Of a stretch of DNA of 20,222 nt, positions 13,494 through 20,079 are shown piece after piece. A program made the translations under genes and the position numbers. Source of the stretch: Firmicutes bacterium UBA3914 (GTDB lineage Bacteria; Bacillota; Limnochordia; Darwinibacteriales; Darwinibacteriaceae); NCBI GenBank assembly GCA_002391385.1, contig DGEY01000007.1, positions 1 through 20,222 of the forward strand, written 5' to 3'. Within the stretch, counting starts at the first letter, position 1. Each line of letters begins with the position of its first letter. Below the pieces are notes generated by a model, which was not told the DNA's origin, made no database searches, and was given only the letters and a program-made list of their open reading frames with translations.

Positions 13494-16463
13494 TTAGCGG
13501 CCAGTGGCGAAGCTAGCCCCATCCACCAGGACCAGGCTGGTGCGGGCCGGTATGCTAACTTCGCTGCCGGGCACCTCCCACAGGGCCTCCTGGCCCGCCC
13601 GTTCGCCGTCCACCACCACGACCCAGCCTGCCCCCGGCAAGCTCACACTCTGGGGAGCGGTGCCCCCGTTGAACAGGACCACGATCTGCCCCCAGCTGTC
13701 GCCGTTGGCATGATCCTTGAGCACGTAGCCCACCATCTGGGGGGCGGGCATCTCCAGGAATTCAAGGTGCCTTTGGATCTCCTCTGTGGTGCGCATGCGG
13801 AAGGCCGGGTGGGCTTTGCGCAGCTCGATCAGGCCTTTGTTGTACTGGAACACATCCAGATACTGCAGTTTGCGCTCCCAATCCAGCTGGTTCACCCAAT
13901 CGGGGGACTGATAGCTGTTGCCATCACCGTACTTGGTGCGCAGAAAATCCTGCCCTGCATGGAGGAAGGGAATGCCCTGGGAAGTGAGGACAATGGCGCT
14001 GGCCATCTTGTGCATCTTGATCAGCTCTTCCTCTGGTTCATCTGGATTGGTGACCAGAAGCTTATCCCACAAAGTGAGGTTGTCGTGGCACTCCGCATAG
14101 GTGATGGTCTGCCCGGGGTCGGCGGCATAGGGAGCGGAGGAGTAGTTCACCAAGGCGTAGTTCACCTGCGGATGGAAGGTGGCTGCGGCAATGCCGAACT
14201 TCACCGACTCTTCCATCCCGGGCTGGCCGTTGATAAAGCCGGGCTCCAAGTCGTTAAACACATGTCCTTTGATGCCGTCCCGCACATCATCGCTGAACAC
14301 CGCCACACCCGGCACCTGGCTCACATGGGCCTTGAGGGTGCGCTGCTCCAAGGGGAGGGTGCTTTCCGCTGCGGTCCAGCCTTCTCCGTAGATGATGATG
14401 GAGGGATCCACCTCATCCAGGGCCGCCCGCACCGCGTTCATGGTATCCAGGTGGTGCAGGCCCATCAGGTCAAAGCGGAAGCCGTCCACCTTGTACTCGG
14501 TGGCCCAGTACACCACCGAATCGACGATCATCTTGCGCACCATGGACCGCTCATCGGCCAGTTCGTTGCCGCAGCCTGACCCGTTGGAGAAGCTGCCATC
14601 TGGGTTGAGCCTGTAATAGTAGCCGGGAACGATCAGATTCAGGTGGCTGTCCCCGCTCTTGCTGGTGTGGTTGTAAACCACGTCCATAACTACCCGCAGG
14701 CCGCTCTCGTTGAGGGCTTTGACCATCTCCTTGAACTCCCGCACCCGCACCTCGCCGTTAAAGGGGTTGGTGGAATAGGAGCCTTCGGGTACGTTGTAGT
14801 TCTGGGGATCGTAACCCCAGTTGAACTGAGGCTCAAAGAGGCGGGTTTCATCCACCGTGGCGTAATCGAAGGAGGGCAAAAGGTGGATATGGGTTACGCC
14901 CAGCTCCAGCAGGTGGTCCAGGCCTGTGGTCACCCCGCCAGGTCCCCGGGTGCCCCGCTCCGTGAGCCCGAGGAACTTGCCTTTATGGGTGATGCCCGAT
15001 GCAGGGTGCATGGACAGATCCCGCACATGGAGCTCGTAGATCACCGCATCCACCGGGTGCTGGAAGGGGGGCTTTACCAGCTCCTCCCAGCCCTCAGGGT
15101 TGGTGCGGCTGAGATCAATCACCATGCCCCGCTCCCCGTTCACACCCACGGCCTTGGCGTAGGGGTCAACCGCTTCGTTAGTCCTGCCCCCCACGGTAAC
15201 CCGATAGGTGTAGTAGGTGCCGTGGAGATCCCCTTCCAGCTCGGCAACCCAGGTGCCCTTGACATCCCGCTCCATGGGGTATTCCCTGCCCAGCCCCGCC
15301 ACACTGTGGGGATAGGTGACCAGGGTTACCTGGGAAGCGGTGGGCGCCCACAGGCGGAACCTGGTCCGCTCCGGGGTGTACACTGCGCCCAGATCGTCCC
15401 CGTCGTAATGGAACGCTTCCTCAAAGGCTTTGCTGGAAAAGATCTGGCCAAAGCCAACCAAGATCTCGCCATAGGGCTCTTTAGACAAAACGTAGTCTGC
15501 CTGCAGATCCAGTTCTTCCTCGGTGAAGATCTGCACTTCCGAGGCGCTGCCCTGGACCAGCCGGGTGGGAACCACCTGGGCGATGGCCACCTCCTCCCCA
15601 TGGGCGGTGAGGGTAAACCCGGCCAGCTCTTCGTCGCTGGCGGTAAAGGGCAGGTTGACCCGGGCGGTGATCAGGCGGGTGTCGTCGATCACCGCGGAGA
15701 TGAACCGGGGATCAAGATCTATATCTTCCAAGCGGTAGTACAATCTAGCATCCTTTTCCATGAGCCAAACCTCAATCTGCCCCTCTTCATCCGCCCTGAA
15801 CAGGGGAATAAAGCGGTCATGTTCCACATCCTTCTGGGCCCAGGCGTTGCTGGGCGTACTCCGGCGCACGATAATGCCCAAACTGGAGACATCATGTAGG
15901 CCCGTAAAGGGCACCACGGCCACCTTACCGAAATCGTCCTCGTGGGTGAACTCGATGCCGAAGCCTTCCTGGCCCTCCACCCACATCCAGAGGTTCCAGC
16001 CGGTGTAATCCTGGTCGTGGCGGCGGTAGTGGACGGTCACGGTCACCTCTTCCGGCAGGGTCTGTTCCAGGCCCATGTGCTCCGGAGGAGAGGTGTAGAT
16101 CACAGGGTCCCTGGAGATGAGCCAGATCTCCGCGCTGCCGTAGTGGAACTCTTCGATGAAGCGGTCCGCGGACACGTCTTTCTCCCAGTCATCGGTGCGC
16201 ACGATAAAGCCCACCCGCTCGTGGAGGCCCGGCAGCTCAATGGTGGCCACCTTGCCGAAATCGTCCTCGCCGTCGAATTCGTAGCGCTGGCCTTCCCGTC
16301 CCGGTGTCCAGATCCAGAGGTTCCACGGTTCGTATTCCCCATCGGGCCGGTGGTAGTGGATGCGGATGGTCGTGATCCCTTCCTCCGCTCCAGCCACAAA
16401 CGGGAAAAGCAGCACCACCAGTGTGAGAAACAGCAGCCCAACTACCCGCAAACGCAGTTTCAT
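13494..16463 (-). CDS. pulA: Secreted type I pullulanase with tandem CBM41
   Basis: Exported debranching enzyme hydrolysing alpha-1,6 links in pullulan and branched starch. 989 residues from ATG 16463, chosen because AGGAGG stands 8 bases upstream. Signal peptide 1-26 (VAGA|EEG). Two CBM41 starch-binding modules follow, about 30-123 and 140-236, each with the binding motif WNLW(I/M)W (47-52, 156-161). An Ig-like pullulanase domain (about 255-345) and CBM48 (about 355-445) precede the GH13_14 catalytic domain. This has the signature FNWGYDP (547-553; usually YNWGYDP), region I DVVYNH, nucleophile Asp665 in GFRFDLMG, acid/base Glu694 in IYGEGW and Asp794 in AECHDN. A C-terminal beta domain ends the protein, with no anchor or S-layer repeat. 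It has its own promoter. Confidence 0.95.
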   Translation of the reverse strand: MKLRLRVVGLLFLTLVVLLFPFVAGAEEGITTIRIHYHRPDGEYEPWNLWIWTPGREGQRYEFDGEDDFGKVATIELPGLHERVGFIVRTDDWEKDVSADRFIEEFHYGSAEIWLISRDPVIYTSPPEHMGLEQTLPEEVTVTVHYRRHDQDYTGWNLWMWVEGQEGFGIEFTHEDDFGKVAVVPFTGLHDVSSLGIIVRRSTPSNAWAQKDVEHDRFIPLFRADEEGQIEVWLMEKDARLYYRLEDIDLDPRFISAVIDDTRLITARVNLPFTASDEELAGFTLTAHGEEVAIAQVVPTRLVQGSASEVQIFTEEELDLQADYVLSKEPYGEILVGFGQIFSSKAFEEAFHYDGDDLGAVYTPERTRFRLWAPTASQVTLVTYPHSVAGLGREYPMERDVKGTWVAELEGDLHGTYYTYRVTVGGRTNEAVDPYAKAVGVNGERGMVIDLSRTNPEGWEELVKPPFQHPVDAVIYELHVRDLSMHPASGITHKGKFLGLTERGTRGPGGVTTGLDHLLELGVTHIHLLPSFDYATVDETRLFEPQFNWGYDPQNYNVPEGSYSTNPFNGEVRVREFKEMVKALNESGLRVVMDVVYNHTSKSGDSHLNLIVPGYYYRLNPDGSFSNGSGCGNELADERSMVRKMIVDSVVYWATEYKVDGFRFDLMGLHHLDTMNAVRAALDEVDPSIIIYGEGWTAAESTLPLEQRTLKAHVSQVPGVAVFSDDVRDGIKGHVFNDLEPGFINGQPGMEESVKFGIAAATFHPQVNYALVNYSSAPYAADPGQTITYAECHDNLTLWDKLLVTNPDEPEEELIKMHKMASAIVLTSQGIPFLHAGQDFLRTKYGDGNSYQSPDWVNQLDWERKLQYLDVFQYNKGLIELRKAHPAFRMRTTEEIQRHLEFLEMPAPQMVGYVLKDHANGDSWGQIVVLFNGGTAPQSVSLPGAGWVVVVDGERAGQEALWEVPGSEVSIPARTSLVLVDGASFATGR

Positions 16464-16489
16464 GTGGATTCCTCCTCGCTTTTTCCTGC

Positions 16490-16505
16490 GTGCAACCGTG
16501 TGCAC
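16490..16505 (-). promoter_or_regulatory. Candidate LacI/CcpA-type operator in the pullulanase leader
   Basis: GTGCACACGGTTGCAC (minus strand) is a partly symmetric site with central CG, resembling the catabolite-responsive element pattern TG-AA-CG----CA when read on the plus strand (TGCAACCGTGTGCA, 16491-16504). It overlaps a perfect GTGTGCACAC palindrome (16498-16507). Lying downstream of the start point, it could act as a roadblock. Starch genes are often under such control, but this match is by eye and weak at two consensus positions. Confidence 0.33.
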
Positions 16506-16557
16506 ACAAAGCTAAAAAGGGGAGCGAACACCTCCGTGTCCGCCAGTGGTCAACTCC

Positions 16558-16586
16558 AGTTTAACACCAAGCTAACCTTTTGGCAA
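16558..16586 (-). promoter_or_regulatory. Sigma-A-type promoter of the pullulanase gene
   Basis: TTGCCA (16581-16586; five of six consensus bases) is followed after 17 bases by TAAACT (16558-16563; four of six). The predicted start near 16551 gives an 88-nt leader that contains the candidate operator. Confidence 0.6.
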
Positions 16587-16608
16587 CCATTTTCCAGCTC
16601 GCTCTAGA

Positions 16609-16631
16609 CCGCTGGGCAATGCGCCCAGCGG
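16609..16631 (-). terminator. GC-rich hairpin after the 72-residue gene
   Basis: A perfect 9-bp stem (CCGCTGGGC with GCCCAGCGG) and 5-nt loop begin just after the stop codon of the small gene. The minus strand continues TCTAGAGCG rather than a T-tract. It likely bounds the upstream unit before the pullulanase promoter. Confidence 0.5.
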
Positions 16632-16632
16632 C

Positions 16633-16851
16633 CTACAGATCATCGGTGAGCATCAGGCGGGCACCGCAGGCGCATTCCACCCCGGCAAGCATACCCAGGA
16701 AGGTAGGGATGAACACAAAGCGCATCCGCTCCCCCGCGGCCGGCAGGCGGCGGGTCCGCTCCACATGTTCCCTAACCGGGCAGGGATGCTCCTCCAGCCA
16801 CTTGTTGACCTGTTCCACCTGGACATCGGTGAGTTCGAAAGTCAATCCCAT
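16633..16851 (-). CDS. Small protein with a possible metal-binding Cys set
   Basis: I do not recognise this 72-residue protein. Its sequence starts MGLTFELTDVQVEQVNKWLE, which looks helical, followed by a CP (Cys24) and, near the end, the beta-like stretch VFIPTFLGMLAGVECACGARLMLTDDL with Cys60 and Cys62. Three Cys and His29 could bind zinc, but no standard zinc-ribbon spacing is present. ATG 16851 has GAGGTG 5 bases upstream, and the gene starts 15 bases after the TPR gene stop, so the two are probably co-transcribed. A hairpin follows it. Real coding is supported by the ribosome binding site, tight spacing and the absence of a better frame. Confidence 0.65.
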   Translation of the reverse strand: MGLTFELTDVQVEQVNKWLEEHPCPVREHVERTRRLPAAGERMRFVFIPTFLGMLAGVECACGARLMLTDDL

Positions 16852-16866
16852 ATGGGCACCTCTTTC

Positions 16867-17748
16867 TTAGAAATACCTGGCCAGATCTCTGGCCTGCTTC
16901 AGGTGGTGGCGGTAGAGCCACTCATTACCAAGCCGCTTGTGGCAGTAAGCCAAAAGCTCATGGGAAGCGGAACAGCTTGGATCCAGATCCACCGCTTGTT
17001 CAAGTACAGCCCGGGCCTTGTCCAGCTCTTCAAGGTTGAGATAGGCAACCCCCAGCCCCTGGAGGCACTCCAGCTGCTGGCCGGGGAGTTCTTCCTCTAC
17101 GGCCCAGGCCAAGGCCTCCTGGAAGTACTGCACGGCCACTTCATACTCGTTCCGCTCCAGGCAGAGGTTCCCCTTGGCCAGCTGGTTCAACCCCCGGGAA
17201 GGATTGGCCACCAGCGCTTCGTTGAGCGCGCTCTGGGCCAGATCTTGCCGTCCCAGGAGGGAAGCCAGGCCGGCTAGGTTGTAGTTGAGGAATTCGCAGT
17301 TGGGGGTGCGCTTCAGCCCCTCCCGACAGGCGGCGATGGCTGCATCATAGTAACCGGCATCGGTGAGGAACACACCCAGGTTCAAAAAGGCATCGCTTTG
17401 GTCTGGCTGCAGTTCCGCCTGGATGCGCAGGCAGCGTTCCGCCTGTTTGAGCTGGCCGTAGTAGTTGAAGGCGAAGGCCAGCCGCTCCCAAAGATAGGCC
17501 GCATCTCCCGCGAACGGCTCCGGAGCTTCCTCCTTGACCCCAAGCAGCTCCGAGTAGATTCTCTGCAGCTGGTTGAGCCTCAGCGGCCTCTCTTGGTCCA
17601 GCAGCTCCTCCGCCCACTCCATTTTCCCCCGGGCAGCTTCGAGTTTGCCCTTACCCGTCCGATCCTTTGGTTCCGTTCCGTCGGCGTTCTTGGCTTCCGG
17701 TTTCCGCCGTTCCGTTTCGGCTGTGCGCAGCAGAGTCAGTTTACGCAC
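16867..17748 (-). CDS. Tetratricopeptide-repeat protein
   Basis: 293-residue soluble protein with no signal peptide or membrane segment. After a charged, probably disordered N-terminus (about 1-45, rich in K, E and R), helical TPR units follow at roughly 84-117, 118-151, 152-185, 187-220 and 227-260. Examples are DAFLNLGVFLTDAGYYDAAI and GLGVAYLNLEELDKARAVLE, each with the G-Y and A positions of the 34-residue repeat. TPR proteins hold partner proteins; the partner is unknown. The start is GTG 17748, 9 bases after AAGGAG; an ATG inside that spacer is out of frame and stops at once. The gene follows the terminator of the membrane-protein gene and precedes the 72-residue gene. I see no strong promoter in 17749-17850. 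Confidence 0.85.
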   Translation of the reverse strand: MRKLTLLRTAETERRKPEAKNADGTEPKDRTGKGKLEAARGKMEWAEELLDQERPLRLNQLQRIYSELLGVKEEAPEPFAGDAAYLWERLAFAFNYYGQLKQAERCLRIQAELQPDQSDAFLNLGVFLTDAGYYDAAIAACREGLKRTPNCEFLNYNLAGLASLLGRQDLAQSALNEALVANPSRGLNQLAKGNLCLERNEYEVAVQYFQEALAWAVEEELPGQQLECLQGLGVAYLNLEELDKARAVLEQAVDLDPSCSASHELLAYCHKRLGNEWLYRHHLKQARDLARYF

Positions 17749-17850
17749 AGGGCATCACTCCTTTCTGGATAGATAAATACACGCACGGTTTGGGACAAGT
17801 TACCCCCGGCAAGCCGGAACACTGTCTAGAACCTGCTTTGAGAAAACCAG

Positions 17851-17878
17851 AAAAAAAGTGCCAGCATTACGCTGACAC
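17851..17878 (-). terminator. Intrinsic terminator after the uncharacterised membrane-protein gene
   Basis: An 8-bp stem (GTGTCAGC with GCTGGCAC, one G-T pair) with loop GTAAT begins one base after the stop codon and is followed by seven T on the minus strand (17851-17857). This is a textbook intrinsic terminator. Confidence 0.9.
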
Positions 17879-17879
17879 G

Positions 17880-19421
17880 TTACTCTTGGACTAGTTCCCA
17901 TTTGCGACGGAACCAAAATGCTAGTTTTGCCCTGAGATACTCTATAAGGAGCCGCCAAGAAATCTTGCGCATTTCCCTTCTGACCAACCTTTCGGCGGGG
18001 AGATGCACTGGGGAACGCTGACTGATCACTTCAGCAAAAAGCGGCTCCAGTTCCCTGTAGGCAAACTCATAGCGGGTCTGGTCCTGTTCCTTACTGCGGC
18101 TTCCCGCCTGATACATGGCTTTGAGCCACTTAGAAGTGATCGTTTCCGCGAGGCGCGGAGCAATCTTCTCCGTGAACTCTTCTTCCGTAACCATATAGTC
18201 AAACGCCAGCTCCGACACGGCCTCTTGGGCCAGGGCGACCATCTTCTCTGCATCGTCTTTGACCACGGGATCCAAAAGCTTTTTGGCGCCCCAGGCGGTG
18301 AGCACGCCTCCTCCGATACCGCCCGCTGCTGCCCCGATTTTGACTCCAGCGGCTGTGCCGGCACCAGGAACAACGAGGGTGCCAACAACACCTCCGATAA
18401 GGGCACCAACGGTTCCGCCGCCCACACCCGCCGCATTCACGCCAAAGTTTTTGCCAAATTGCTGCCAGGAAATGGTCTTGCTCACCAGGGCACGATACAG
18501 ATCAGGCAAGGAAACAGCCGCGATGCTCACCGCTGAAATAACCAGGTTCGTCCCGAGCAGCTTCGTCACCGCATTTTTCGCCGCTTCACCGGTGACGTTC
18601 TTCCCGAACATGACCGAGGCGAGCCTATGCACCGTTTCTTTGCCGACCTCCGTCGCGTACAGACCATCAACTACCTGCCGTGCAACGGAAGATGTGAAAC
18701 TCTGGCCCATGGCAGTTCTCAGCAACTGCTGAGTGAGGACCCCCGCCCCCAGGGCAATTGTTCCCGTACCCGCCGCTGCCGTAAGAGACAGCGTGAGGGC
18801 ATCTTTGTGGTCCAGGCCGTTCCACCGGGAAGTAGCGTATTGAACGGCAAAGGTGATTCCAAAGGCATAGGCGGCGGTAACGCTCTGAGTCTTGACGTCG
18901 AACCACAGCGAATCGATGTTGCCAGCCTTGGCAATATTGCGTGCCTGCCGATAGGTTACACTGCCGGCCTTGACCAGCTTTTCCGCCTCTTCCGGATTGA
19001 CTACCCCAGGAACCCTGCCTTCCTTAATCTTCTGCCTCATGAGTTCCAGAGCTTCGGAATACTGGTCTTTGGGCACTTCCAACACTTGATTCTTGTAACG
19101 GTAGAGCCCGGTTTTTCCATCAAAAGCTGCATTTACTGATTCCCGAGCAGTTTGGTAGTACTTTGTTTGAATCATGACTTTTCCATGTACTATCCTATCC
19201 GGCCCGTCCTTAACGTTGCTGCGCCCGGTCAGCTCAACCGGCCGGCCTCTCAGCAGATCGTGGAGTGCATTGGCATCTTCCGCGGCTGAGCCGTGGCCTG
19301 TATTGGGGTTTGTGTATCTGCTCAACTGCAGGTTTTCTGCGACTTTTGCCCCCTGCAGTGAGGCCGTCCCCTGCTGCGCAGCCTGTAGTCTCTTGCTTCT
19401 GTCTCGTTTGTGGTGGGCCAC
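17880..19421 (-). CDS. Uncharacterised membrane protein: possible PD-(D/E)XK-like N-terminus plus glycine zipper
   Basis: 513 residues; function unknown. Numbered from this start, residues 37-100 carry GHGSAAEDANALHD, DGPDRIVHG and MIQTKYY; Glu48, Asp75 and Gln85-x-Lys87 could form an E..D..(Q/E)xK nuclease-like active site. Then come VPKDQYSEALELM (116-128) and TYRQARNIAKAGNIDSLWFD (156-175). I recall these blocks from many unannotated bacterial proteins. Hydrophobic segments lie near 182-198, 210-230 and 290-305, followed by a glycine-zipper stretch 328-378 (GVGGGTVGALIGGVVG). A charged helical C-terminus ends in basic residues. The start is uncertain: GTG 19421 (behind GGAGGAGAGGG) fits where family similarity begins, but GTG 19466 and GTG 19487 are also possible. 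A terminator follows. Nuclease activity is inference only. Confidence 0.75.
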   Translation of the reverse strand: MAHHKRDRSKRLQAAQQGTASLQGAKVAENLQLSRYTNPNTGHGSAAEDANALHDLLRGRPVELTGRSNVKDGPDRIVHGKVMIQTKYYQTARESVNAAFDGKTGLYRYKNQVLEVPKDQYSEALELMRQKIKEGRVPGVVNPEEAEKLVKAGSVTYRQARNIAKAGNIDSLWFDVKTQSVTAAYAFGITFAVQYATSRWNGLDHKDALTLSLTAAAGTGTIALGAGVLTQQLLRTAMGQSFTSSVARQVVDGLYATEVGKETVHRLASVMFGKNVTGEAAKNAVTKLLGTNLVISAVSIAAVSLPDLYRALVSKTISWQQFGKNFGVNAAGVGGGTVGALIGGVVGTLVVPGAGTAAGVKIGAAAGGIGGGVLTAWGAKKLLDPVVKDDAEKMVALAQEAVSELAFDYMVTEEEFTEKIAPRLAETITSKWLKAMYQAGSRSKEQDQTRYEFAYRELEPLFAEVISQRSPVHLPAERLVRREMRKISWRLLIEYLRAKLAFWFRRKWELVQE

Positions 19422-19580
19422 GGAGCACCCTCTCCTCCAGCTTTTTCCTTGGACTTCGGCGGCCACCCACGACTTTCCTCCTCCCACGCGGGGAAGCAGT
19501 GCTCGTCTTAGTTGATGCTGGAAATACCTACTGTTGCCGGCATCAGGTTCATTGTAAGGTGGGTCAAACCCGCCCGACAG

Positions 19581-20079
19581 TTAGCGAACAGCGCTGCGCA
19601 CAGTCCGGAGAGCCTCTTCCACCTCCGGCCCTGGCTTCAGCTCCTGGATGCGCTGGAGGAGCTCCAGGCTCTTTTGCAGGTTGCGGTGGGCAAACTGCCG
19701 GTGGTCCCAGGCGTTTTCCCTCTGGTCGTAGGTGCCTGCGTAGTAAATGCGGGCCAAAAGCCACAGAGTGTCCACATCCTCGGGATTTTCCGCGAGCTGT
19801 CTTTCCAGAAGCTCCACCGCCTCATTATACTTCCTCTGGAAGAGCACTTCTTCCGCTTCAGTCCTTAAGCCTGCCTGCACCGGGATCTCGCCCGGAACCG
19901 GCTTCTCGCCCCCGAAGTGCAGGCCCGCGCTGGAAGAGAGAACCTGCCCCGCTTCATCCAGGGCATGCACGCTCACCAGCAGGCGATCAAAGGCCTCCGG
20001 CCGCATAACCAAAGAGCCCGGTTCCACCCCGAGGGGATCCACTCCCACCCGGGAAAGCGCGATTTCCCGGTGGACATAA
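19581..20079 (-). CDS. 3' exon of an intron-interrupted gene, TPR-like protein
   Basis: C-terminal 165 codons of a gene split by the group II intron to its right; the 5' exon lies outside the window. The frame is open up to the splice point at 20080/20079, falls inside a codon there (third base belongs to this exon), and meets a TAG inside the intron at 20109-20111, as expected if splicing is needed. The protein begins YVHREIALSRVGVDPLGVEP, has a beta-rich stretch (RLLVSVHALDEAGQVLSSSAG), then TPR-like helices (EVLFQRKYNEAVELLERQ, DTLWLLARIYY, RNLQKSLELLQRIQEL). No convincing ribosome binding site precedes internal GTG 20048 or ATG 20006, so independent translation is less likely. The function is not recognisable. 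Confidence 0.7.

Noticed and set aside
13173..15899. Long open frames on the plus strand opposite the pullulanase gene (for example 13173-14579 and 14643-15899)
   Set aside because: They are antisense shadows of a GC-rich gene: composition is odd (rich in His, Gly, Pro), no ribosome site fits, and the minus strand has unmistakable GH13 motifs.
17749..17850. Possible promoter TTGTCC with TATCTA before the TPR gene
   Set aside because: The 17-base spacing is right, but -35 and -10 match poorly and the start point would almost touch the ribosome site. A CCGGC-TT-GCCGG inverted repeat at 17807-17818 was also seen, without a clear role.
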